From positions 1 through 12,142 of the forward strand of contig DASXXM010000233.1 in NCBI GenBank assembly GCA_036503065.1: a stretch of 12,142 bases of DNA. Reading direction: 5' to 3'. Below are positions 6,701 to 12,142 of this stretch, one piece after another (the first letter of the stretch is position 1; every line of letters starts with the position of its first letter). Both the position numbers and the translations under genes were made by a program. The stretch is from DATEPR01 sp036503065 (GTDB lineage Bacteria > Actinomycetota > Actinomycetes > Mycobacteriales > Pseudonocardiaceae). The notes under the pieces are model-generated. The model made no database searches and had not been told where the DNA came from. It was given only the letters and a program-made list of their open reading frames with translations.

Positions 6701-6756
6701 TGGTCGTCTCATTTCATATTGTGGAATCCTGGTTCCGTATTGTAGGTTCGGACGCA
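6701..6756. promoter_or_regulatory. Divergent hyi/uraD promoter region with a tandem 21-base repeat
   Basis: This AT-rich gap separates the two catabolic arms. Two direct repeats with a 21-base period are seen: TTTCATATTGTGGAA at 6712-6726 and TTCCGTATTGTAGGT at 6733-6747. They share 10 of 15 bases including the invariant core TATTGT (6717-6722 and 6738-6743). The first copy is itself a dyad (TTTCA-N5-TGGAA, one mismatch). A further dyad, GGAA-N6-TTCC, spans 6723-6736. Such sites, two helical turns apart and overlapping the proposed hyi -10, fit binding of a ureide-responsive repressor (IclR-family AllR is the known candidate in streptomycetes). No regulator gene is in the window, so its identity is inference. 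Confidence 0.6.
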
Positions 6757-6767
6757 ATGGAAGACAA
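6739..6767 (-). promoter_or_regulatory. Putative hyi operon promoter
   Basis: On the minus strand TTGTCT (6767-6762, 4 of 6 matches to the -35 consensus) is followed after exactly 17 bases by TACAAT (6744-6739, 5 of 6 matches to the -10 consensus). Transcription would begin near 6732, giving a leader of about 30 bases before ATG 6700. The -35 lies within codons 2-4 of uraD, so the two arms' control regions overlap. The -10 falls in the core of the second 21-base repeat, so a protein bound there would block it. No comparably good pair was found for uraD. Confidence 0.5.
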
Positions 6768-7248
6768 TTTCCGCATCGCAGCAGTCAACGAGCTCGGGGC
6801 GGACCGGCTGACCAGCCTGTTCCGGCAGTGCGTCGCGGTGGACCGGTGGGCCCGCGACCTGGCCGACGGACGGCCGTACGCGGGGCCGGCCGAGCTGCTG
6901 ACCAGGGCCGACGAGCTGTCGGCCGGCCTGACCGACGCGGAGGTCGGGCACGCGCTGGACGAGCATCCCCGAATCGGCGAGCGCACCGCGCCGGGCACCA
7001 TGTCCGCGACCGAGCAGTCCGGTGTGGACAGTGTGACGCTGGCGGACCGGCTGCTCGCCGCGAACCTCGCCTACGAAGCGCGGTTCGGGCACATCTACCT
7101 GGTCTGCGCCAGCGGCCGGGACGGCGAGGACCTGCTGGCCGACCTGGCCACCCGGCTGGGCAACGACCCGGTCACCGAGTTGTCCGTGGTACGACGGGAA
7201 CTCGGCCGGATCGCTCATCTGCGGCTGGCAGGGATGGTAGTGGCATGA
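6757..7248 (+). CDS. uraD: OHCU decarboxylase (2-oxo-4-hydroxy-4-carboxy-5-ureidoimidazoline decarboxylase)
   Basis: Catalyses the last step from urate to S-allantoin, decarboxylating OHCU stereospecifically. The 163-residue helical protein has the usual family length. It carries the catalytic histidine in EHPRIGER (H70), the TEQSG segment (85-89) and the FGHIYLVCASGR signature (110-121), which marks the substrate-binding end of the active site. ATG 6757 gives the standard family N-terminus (a short lead into L-x-x-LF). A frame open back to 6700 would add 19 residues crossing the promoter repeats and is rejected. Only a weak GTAGG lies upstream. It heads the plus-strand arm and overlaps uraH by an ATGA. 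Confidence 0.93.
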   Translation: MEDNFRIAAVNELGADRLTSLFRQCVAVDRWARDLADGRPYAGPAELLTRADELSAGLTDAEVGHALDEHPRIGERTAPGTMSATEQSGVDSVTLADRLLAANLAYEARFGHIYLVCASGRDGEDLLADLATRLGNDPVTELSVVRRELGRIAHLRLAGMVVA

Positions 7249-7559
7249 GCGCTGTCACAACGCATGTACTGGACACGGCGGCGGGCCGGCCCGCGGTTGG
7301 GATCGCGGTCCGGCTGGAGGGACAGGGCGGCGAGGTGCTCGGCGACGCGGTCACCGATCGCGACGGCCGGGTCCGCACGCTCGGTCCGGAGACGATCTCC
7401 GCCGGGCGATATCGACTGGTCTTCGACACGGCGGGTTACTTCGCCGAGTCGTTCTTCCCCGAGGTCACGATCACGTTCACGGTGACCGATCCCCACCAGC
7501 ACTATCACGTGCCGATCCTGTTGTCCCCGTTCGCCTTCTCCACCTATCGAGGGAGCTGA
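7245..7559 (+). CDS. uraH: 5-hydroxyisourate hydrolase (transthyretin-like)
   Basis: Hydrolyses 5-hydroxyisourate, the immediate product of uricase, to OHCU. The 104-residue protein is a compact transthyretin-fold enzyme. It has the N-terminal THVLDTAAGRPA (6-17, catalytic H7), DGR near 40-42, the HYHVPILLSPFAFSTY stretch (86-101, catalytic H88) and the C-terminal YRGS that distinguishes HIU hydrolases from true transthyretins. No signal peptide is visible, so it acts in the cytosol. Its ATG overlaps the uraD stop, and its stop lies two bases before the uricase GTG. The three urate-to-allantoin enzymes are therefore co-translated. Confidence 0.96.
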   Translation: MSAVTTHVLDTAAGRPAVGIAVRLEGQGGEVLGDAVTDRDGRVRTLGPETISAGRYRLVFDTAGYFAESFFPEVTITFTVTDPHQHYHVPILLSPFAFSTYRGS

Positions 7560-7561
7560 CC

Positions 7562-8443
7562 GTGGCGATCAGGCTCGGCGCCAACCAGTACGGCAAGGCG
7601 GAGACCCGCCTGGTGACGGTGCGCCGTGACGGGGATCGGCACCACATCACCGACCTGAACGTGAGCATCGCGCTGCGCGGCGACATGACCGCGTCGCACC
7701 TCGACGGCGACAACGCGCTCGTGGTGCCGACGGACACCCAGAAGAACACGGTGTTCGCGTTCGCGCGGGAGGCACCGGTCGGCGAGATCGAGGACTTCGC
7801 GCTGCGCCTTGGCCGGCACTTCGTCGGTTCGTTCGACCACATCACCAGCGCGCGGGTCATGATCGACCAGTACGCCTGGGCGCGGATCGAGGACCACCCG
7901 CACAGTTTCGGCCGGTCGTCGGACGAGAAGCGCACCACGGCCGTGACCGTCGCGGGCGACCGGGCCTGGGTGGTGTCCGGGCTGACCGACCTCGTCGTGC
8001 TGAAGACGACCGGCTCGGAGTTCCACGGCTACCCGCGCGACCGCTACACCACGCTGCCCGAGACCACCGACCGCGTGCTGGCCACGGCGGTCACCGCGCG
8101 TTGGCGCTACCAGCGGCCTGCCGACGTGGCCTGGGCCGCGACGTTCGACTCGGTGCGTGCCGCGCTGTTGCGGGCCTTCGCCACCACGCACAGCCTCGCG
8201 TTGCAGCAGACCCTGTACGCGATGGGCGAAGCGGTGCTGGTCGGGCACGATTCGGTCGCGGAGGTGCGGCTGTCGCTGCCCAACAAGCACCACTTCGTGG
8301 TCGACCTGAGCCCGTTCGGCCTGGACAACCCGAACGAGGTGTTCCACGCGGCGGACCGGCCGTACGGGCTGATCGAGGGCAGCGTGGTGCGGGACGACGC
8401 GACCGACGAAGGACTCGCCTGGCACACGCTGGCCGCGTTCTGA
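7562..8443 (+). CDS. uox: Urate oxidase (uricase, cofactor-free)
   Basis: Oxidises urate with O2 to 5-hydroxyisourate and H2O2. The 293-residue protein shows both tandem T-fold halves and the known active-site residues: the YGK lysine (K12), VPTDTQKNTVFA (55-66, T57 as partner of the catalytic lysine), SFDHITSARV (90-99), GFxRD-like region with F154 and RDRYTTL (159-165), LQQTLYAMGE (214-223, the urate-binding glutamine), NKHHFVVDL (241-249, N241 and H243) and NPNEVFHAADRPYGLIE near the C-terminus. The start is GTG 7562, preceded by GAGGGAG overlapping the uraH stop. No twin-arginine or other signal is visible. The H2O2 produced would need catalase, which is not in this window. Confidence 0.97.
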   Translation: MAIRLGANQYGKAETRLVTVRRDGDRHHITDLNVSIALRGDMTASHLDGDNALVVPTDTQKNTVFAFAREAPVGEIEDFALRLGRHFVGSFDHITSARVMIDQYAWARIEDHPHSFGRSSDEKRTTAVTVAGDRAWVVSGLTDLVVLKTTGSEFHGYPRDRYTTLPETTDRVLATAVTARWRYQRPADVAWAATFDSVRAALLRAFATTHSLALQQTLYAMGEAVLVGHDSVAEVRLSLPNKHHFVVDLSPFGLDNPNEVFHAADRPYGLIEGSVVRDDATDEGLAWHTLAAF

Positions 8444-8456
8444 TCGGCGGCGGCCC

Positions 8457-9236
8457 GTGACGATTTCTTTTCGCAGGCGGCCTACGCGGGTGCGCACGAA
8501 CATCGTGATCACCGGTGCCAGTTCCGGTCTTGGCGCGCAGATGGCGCGGGAGTTCGCGGCACGTGACCGAAATCTCGCGCTGTGCGCGCGGCGCACCGAC
8601 CGGCTGGTCGAACTGCGAGACGAACTCACGTCCCGGCACCCCGACATCACCGTGCTGATCCGACGGCTCGACGTCACCGACCACGACGACGTGTTCGCCG
8701 CGTTCGACCAGTTCGCCGGCGATCTCGGGTCACTGGACCGGGTGATCGTGAACGCCGGAATCGGCAAGGGCCAACCGATCGGCACCGGGCGGTTCGACGC
8801 CAACCTCGTGACGGCGCAGACCAACTTTCTTGGCGCGCTGGCGCAGTGTGAAGCTGCTCTCACCGTGTTCCGCGCCCAGGACAGCGGCCACCTCGTGGTG
8901 ATCTCGTCGGTCGGCGCGTTTCGCGGGTTCCCGGGTCATACCACCACGTACAGCGCCACGAAGGCCGGCATCGCGACGCTCGCCGAAGGCATCCGGGCGG
9001 ACGTGGTCGACAGGCCGATCACCGTCACGACCCTCTATCCTGGGTTCATCAGTTCGGAAATGAACCCCGATCCGTCGGTGAGCCGGCTGATGACGGACAC
9101 AGCGACCGGTGTCCGATCGATGGTGAAGGCAATCGAACGCGAGGTGGCCAACGCCTGCGTACCGCCATGGCCGTGGCGGCCGCTGGCCGTTGTCCTTCGG
9201 CACGTGCCACTGAGGATCGTGTCAAAACTCACCTGA
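8457..9236 (+). CDS. SDR family NAD(P)-dependent oxidoreductase
   Basis: Classical short-chain dehydrogenase/reductase of 259 residues; the substrate is unknown. It has the cofactor loop TGASSGLG (19-26), an ARR after strand two (44-46) that suggests NADP(H) preference, LDVTD (71-75), NAG (99-101), the active-site serine in VVISSVGA (S151), YSATK (165-169) and the LYPGFISSEMN segment (193-203). The tail VPPWPWRPLAVVLRHVP (235-251) resembles membrane-associated SDRs common in mycobacteria and other lipid-rich actinomycetes. It begins 13 bases after uricase, so it is probably co-transcribed, although it has no known role in ureide breakdown. The start is uncertain: GTG 8457 lacks a good ribosome binding site, and GTG 8490 would begin just before the Rossmann strand. 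The stop codon lies in an 18-base palindrome. Confidence 0.88.
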   Translation: MTISFRRRPTRVRTNIVITGASSGLGAQMAREFAARDRNLALCARRTDRLVELRDELTSRHPDITVLIRRLDVTDHDDVFAAFDQFAGDLGSLDRVIVNAGIGKGQPIGTGRFDANLVTAQTNFLGALAQCEAALTVFRAQDSGHLVVISSVGAFRGFPGHTTTYSATKAGIATLAEGIRADVVDRPITVTTLYPGFISSEMNPDPSVSRLMTDTATGVRSMVKAIEREVANACVPPWPWRPLAVVLRHVPLRIVSKLT

Positions 9237-9245
9237 TCAGGTGAG
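9228..9245. promoter_or_regulatory. 18-base perfect palindrome, candidate operator
   Basis: CTCACCTGATCAGGTGAG reads identically on both strands, nine bases per arm with no spacer. It overlaps the SDR stop codon (9234-9236) and lies about 100 bases before the acyltransferase ATG. It could fold in RNA as a 7-base-pair stem with a GATC loop, but no U tract follows, so a terminator is unlikely. The size and symmetry suit a TetR- or GntR-type dimer site controlling the acyltransferase gene. Confidence 0.45.
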
Positions 9246-9342
9246 CCCGACGCGTGTTCGTAACCTCGGGACCACGCCTTCGCCATCGTCGCCGGGTTCG
9301 CTGTACCCACACCAACCCAACGACGCACGAAGGGATCTGCTG

Positions 9343-10647
9343 ATGGCGGCTACCGCGCTCAGTGGGCTGGATACCGCGTTTCTCAGCCTGGACAGCACGT
9401 CCTCGCCGATGAACATCGGCGCGCTGGCGTTGTTCTCGCCACCCCGGCCGGTGCACCCGACCAGGCTGGTCGAGCTGTTGCGCGGCAGGGCCGAACAGAT
9501 TCCCCGTCTGCGCCAACGGATTCGCGGCTCGCTGTTGCCCTTCGGCAAGGTCGGCTGGGTGGACGATCCCCGGTTCGATGCGGCGGACCACATTCACCAC
9601 CACCACCTCCCCCGGCCGCACGACGACGCCCAACTCACCGACCGCGCGGCCGACATCATGGGCGGGCGCCTGGACCCGCGCCGTCCACTGTGGGAGATCC
9701 ACGTGCTCACCGGCCTACCCGGTGGCCGGTTCGCGATCCTGCCGAAGCTGCACCACGCGCTCGCCGACGGCGCCGGCGCGGTCGTGCTCGGCCTCGCGCT
9801 GCTCGACGCCATCGACGGCTGGCCGGCCAGTCGGCCGTCGCCGCCTGCTCCCGCGCTCGGGTTGGGCGCGTCGCTGCGGTCGTTCGGCTCGTCGGCGCAG
9901 CAGGCCGTGGACATCGCGGGCTCGGTGCTGCGCAGTGCCCGGCCCACTCCCCCGCCATCGCCGCTGCTCGCGCCGACGTCGGCCGACCGGCGCCTGGCCA
10001 CCGTCCGGCTGGACCTGGCCGACGTGAAACGAGTCCGCCGCACCCACGGCGGCACCACCAACGACGTGCTGCTCGCGGTGCTGGCCGGTGCCCTGCGCGA
10101 CTGGCTGATCGCCCGCGGCGACCGGGCGGACGGCCCATCACCTCGGGCGTTGATCCCGGTCAACCAGCGCGGCCGCCGCGGCGGCTCGGCCGGCAACCAA
10201 CTGTCGGGCTACCTGTGTGACCTGCCCGTCGGTGAGTCCGATCCGGTTCGTCGCCTCGCGGCGGTGCGGGCCGTGATGGACGGCAACAAGGAGGCGGGCC
10301 CCGGTCGCGGCCCCGGCGCCATCCCGGTGCTGGCCGACCGCGTGCCCGCCGCGCTGCACCGACTGGTGATGCCGATGGTCGGCCAGTGCGCCCCGCTGCT
10401 GTGCGACACGGTAGTGACGAGCGTGCCGCTGCCCAACGTGCCGCTGTCGTTCGACGGAGCCGCATTGCAGGAGGTGTATCCGGTCGTGCCGCTGGCGCCG
10501 GGCCATGCCCTCGGGGTGGCGTTCAGCACGTATCGGGACAATGTCCATGTTGGACTGCACGCGAACGGCGCCGCGCTCCCGGACATCGACCTGTTGGCCG
10601 ACGCGTTCACCGGCACGCTGGGCTACCTCCAGGATCGGTGCGCATAG
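9343..10647 (+). CDS. WS/DGAT-type O-acyltransferase (wax ester synthase/diacylglycerol acyltransferase)
   Basis: Transfers an acyl group from acyl-CoA to diacylglycerol or a long-chain alcohol, forming storage triacylglycerol or wax ester, usually at the inner face of the membrane. The 434-residue protein has the N-terminal LSGLDTAFLSLDSTSSPMN segment, the RPLWEIHVLTGLPGGRFA strand region (about 114-131), the catalytic HHALADGAG (HHxxxDG, 137-145), a TTNDVLLAVLAGALRDWL helix and the C-terminal half ending in VTSVPLPNVP and the GVAFSTYRDNVHVGLHA strands. ATG 9343 is chosen because GAAGGGA lies 7 bases upstream and it matches the family N-terminus. A GTG at 9241 would add 34 unconserved residues. 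A 106-base gap with a palindrome separates it from the SDR gene, so it may have its own promoter. Lipid storage is the family role; the exact substrate is not visible. Confidence 0.9.
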   Translation: MAATALSGLDTAFLSLDSTSSPMNIGALALFSPPRPVHPTRLVELLRGRAEQIPRLRQRIRGSLLPFGKVGWVDDPRFDAADHIHHHHLPRPHDDAQLTDRAADIMGGRLDPRRPLWEIHVLTGLPGGRFAILPKLHHALADGAGAVVLGLALLDAIDGWPASRPSPPAPALGLGASLRSFGSSAQQAVDIAGSVLRSARPTPPPSPLLAPTSADRRLATVRLDLADVKRVRRTHGGTTNDVLLAVLAGALRDWLIARGDRADGPSPRALIPVNQRGRRGGSAGNQLSGYLCDLPVGESDPVRRLAAVRAVMDGNKEAGPGRGPGAIPVLADRVPAALHRLVMPMVGQCAPLLCDTVVTSVPLPNVPLSFDGAALQEVYPVVPLAPGHALGVAFSTYRDNVHVGLHANGAALPDIDLLADAFTGTLGYLQDRCA

Positions 10648-10723
10648 CAGCGCACGTCGCGCCAGGTCAGGCCCTGTCGGCCGCTGTTGAATCCGCAAAT
10701 GCGTCGAAGATGCCATGGACGGG

Positions 10724-10762
10724 CCGCAGGTGCGGTGCTTGTATGGGTGTGACGTGTCGCAC
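10724..10762. promoter_or_regulatory. Two inverted repeats upstream of the aldehyde dehydrogenase gene
   Basis: CCGCA-GG-TGCGG (10724-10735) is a perfect short dyad. GTGTGACGTGTCGCAC (10747-10762) is an imperfect dyad in which six of eight pairs match. Both lie 45-85 bases before the GTG start, where promoter and operator elements are expected. In the rest of the gap (10648-10807) I see no gene, no terminator for the acyltransferase and no clear -35/-10 pair. Confidence 0.3.
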
Positions 10763-10807
10763 GCCGTAGCGGCGGGCTATCACGCGCCCGAATCAAGGAG
10801 GCCGACG

Positions 10808-12142
10808 GTGACCCTGGCATTCGATGAGCCCCGCATCAAGGAAGTGGTGGGCTCGCTGAGCCACAAGATGCTGATCAACGGGGAGTGGGTGGATGCCGCG
10901 TCGGGCAGGACGTTCGACAGCCTCAACCCCGCCACCGAGGAGGTACTGGGCTCGGTGGCACACGGCGAGTCCGAGGACGTCGACCGGGCGGTCCGCGCCG
11001 CACGGGCGGCGTTCGCGGACGGTTCGGCGTGGCGCACCATGCCACACGGGCAGCGCGGCCGGATCATCCACCGGCTCGGTGACCTGATCCTCGATCATCT
11101 CGAGGAGTTCGCGCTGCTGGAGTCACTGGACAACGGCAAGCCCTACGCGGTGGCCAGGGTCGCCGACGTGCCGCTGGCCGCGGACGTGTTCCACTACATG
11201 TCCGGCTGGGCCACCAAGATCGAGGGCAACACGATCCCGATGTCGGGCGCTGCCCCGGACGCCTACCTGGCGTTCACGCTGCGGGAACCGGTCGGCGTCG
11301 TCGGGCAGATCATCCCGTGGAACTTCCCGCTGCTGATGGCGGCGTGGAAGGTGGCGCCCGCGCTGGCGTCGGGTTGCACGATCATCCTCAAGCCCGCCGA
11401 GCAGACACCGCTGTCCGCGCTGCTGCTGGGCGAGCTGGCGATGCAGGCCGGCCTGCCGCCGGGTGTGCTGAACATCATCACCGGTTTCGGCGAGGCGGGC
11501 GCCGCGATCGCCGCGCACCCGGACGTGGACAAGGTCGCCTTCACCGGGTCCACCGAGGTGGGCAAGGAGATCGTCAAGGCGGCCGCGGGCAACCTGAAGA
11601 AGGTGTCCCTCGAACTGGGTGGCAAGTCCCCCAACGTCGTGTACGCCGACGCCGACATCGAGAAGGCGATCGCCGGGTCCGCCAGCGCGATCTTCTTCAA
11701 CCAGGGCGAATGCTGCGTGGCCGGCTCCCGCCTCTACGTTGAGGAGTCGGTGTACGACCAGGTCGTCGAGGGCGTCGCGGAACAGGCCCGCAACATCAAG
11801 GTCGGCAACGGACTGGACCCGACGACCAGCATGGGCCCGCTGGTGTCGCAGGAGCAGTTCGACCGGGTCACCGGCTACATCAACTCCGGCCGGGACGAGG
11901 GCGCCGGCATCATCGGCGGCGACAGCGTGGGCGGCCGGGGCTACTTCGTCGGGCCGACGATCCTGACCGGCACCCGCGAGGAGATGAAGGCGGTCCAGGA
12001 GGAGATCTTCGGACCGGTCCTCGCCGCGGCCCCGTTCAATGCGGAGACGGACATCCTCCCCACCGCCAACAACTCCACCTACGGACTCGGCGCCGGGGTG
12101 TTCACCCGGGACATCGGCAAGGCCTTCCGCACCGCGCGGCGG
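10808..12142 (+). CDS. NAD(P)-dependent aldehyde dehydrogenase (3' end beyond the window)
   Basis: Oxidises an aldehyde to the carboxylic acid; the substrate cannot be read from sequence. The 445 residues present lack only about the last 50 of a usual 490-500-residue enzyme, because the window ends in frame at base 12142. Seen in order are IPWNFPLLMAAWK with N172, LKPAEQTPLSAL in the cofactor site, FTGSTEVGKEI, the general base in LELGGKSPNVV (E269), and NQGECCVAGSR in which the second cysteine (C303) aligns with the catalytic position, 34 residues after E269 as in mammalian ALDH2. EEIFGPVLAA follows. The start is GTG 10808, with AAGGAGG six bases upstream, the best ribosome binding site in the window. 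The 160-base gap before it suggests separate transcription from the acyltransferase. Confidence 0.94.
   Translation, partial: MTLAFDEPRIKEVVGSLSHKMLINGEWVDAASGRTFDSLNPATEEVLGSVAHGESEDVDRAVRAARAAFADGSAWRTMPHGQRGRIIHRLGDLILDHLEEFALLESLDNGKPYAVARVADVPLAADVFHYMSGWATKIEGNTIPMSGAAPDAYLAFTLREPVGVVGQIIPWNFPLLMAAWKVAPALASGCTIILKPAEQTPLSALLLGELAMQAGLPPGVLNIITGFGEAGAAIAAHPDVDKVAFTGSTEVGKEIVKAAAGNLKKVSLELGGKSPNVVYADADIEKAIAGSASAIFFNQGECCVAGSRLYVEESVYDQVVEGVAEQARNIKVGNGLDPTTSMGPLVSQEQFDRVTGYINSGRDEGAGIIGGDSVGGRGYFVGPTILTGTREEMKAVQEEIFGPVLAAAPFNAETDILPTANNSTYGLGAGVFTRDIGKAFRTARR

Noticed and set aside
6711..6750. GlnR nitrogen-control box in the hyi/uraD promoter.
   Set aside because: Nitrogen control would be expected here, but neither strand matches the GTnAC-N6-GAAAC pattern. 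The closest half-sites have wrong spacing and the repeat period is 21, not 22.
7544..8863. Long minus-strand open frame (439 codons) opposite uricase and the SDR gene.
   Set aside because: It is a shadow caused by high GC at third codon positions. Its translation is low-complexity and rich in arginine and valine, with no motif, and the plus strand carries complete, motif-bearing genes.
9228..9245. Rho-independent terminator after the SDR gene.
   Set aside because: The palindrome could form a short hairpin with a GATC loop, but the following bases (CCCGACGCG) contain no U tract.
9241..9342. Earlier GTG start of the acyltransferase at 9241.
   Set aside because: It would begin inside the palindrome with no ribosome binding site and add 34 unconserved residues. 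ATG 9343 has GAAGGGA at proper spacing and matches the family N-terminus.
1..12142. CRISPR arrays, insertion sequences, tRNA or rRNA genes, phage or toxin-antitoxin modules.
   Set aside because: I saw no spaced repeat array, transposase motif, terminal inverted repeat pair, tRNA-like fold or recognised defence domain; nearly all of the window is accounted for by metabolic genes.

Overview
The window is high-GC, densely coded DNA with frequent GTG starts, purine-rich ribosome binding sites and many 4-base stop/start overlaps. This fits a filamentous actinomycete. The gene set (cofactor-free uricase, a WS/DGAT acyltransferase and a mycobacterial-looking SDR) suggests a Pseudonocardiales-type organism, but that placement is an inference and no rRNA or tRNA is present to test it.

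The core is a divergent purine-ureide catabolism locus. From a short shared promoter region (about 6701-6756) the plus strand carries uraD, uraH and uricase, which convert urate to S-allantoin. The minus strand carries hyi, glxR, glxK, allB and alc, which open allantoin and allantoate and feed the glyoxylate carbon into glycerate metabolism. The pathway is thus split between the two arms at allantoin. The four junctions in the minus arm from hyi to alc are all 4-base ATGA or GTGA overlaps, so this is almost certainly one translationally coupled operon. Glyoxylate carboligase and ureidoglycolate lyase, both needed to join these steps, are not in the window, nor are a urease, a transporter or a transcriptional regulator.

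Downstream of alc on the same strand lies mtnA, a methionine-salvage isomerase with no obvious place in the ureide pathway. Its 3' end overlaps by 19 bases that of a convergent small gene (200-577) for a free-standing protein resembling the C-terminal domain of allophanate hydrolase. A strong intrinsic terminator at 83-109 closes an upstream plus-strand unit whose coding part lies almost entirely outside the window.

On the plus strand after uricase come an SDR oxidoreductase, a WS/DGAT-type O-acyltransferase with its own upstream region holding an 18-base perfect palindrome, and an NAD(P)-dependent aldehyde dehydrogenase cut by the window end. Most of the window is a recognisable pathway. The points most worth a second look are the control sequences (tandem 21-base repeat, 9228-9245 palindrome, 131-145 inverted repeat), the stand-alone allophanate hydrolase-like protein, the placement of mtnA, and the missing gcl and allA.
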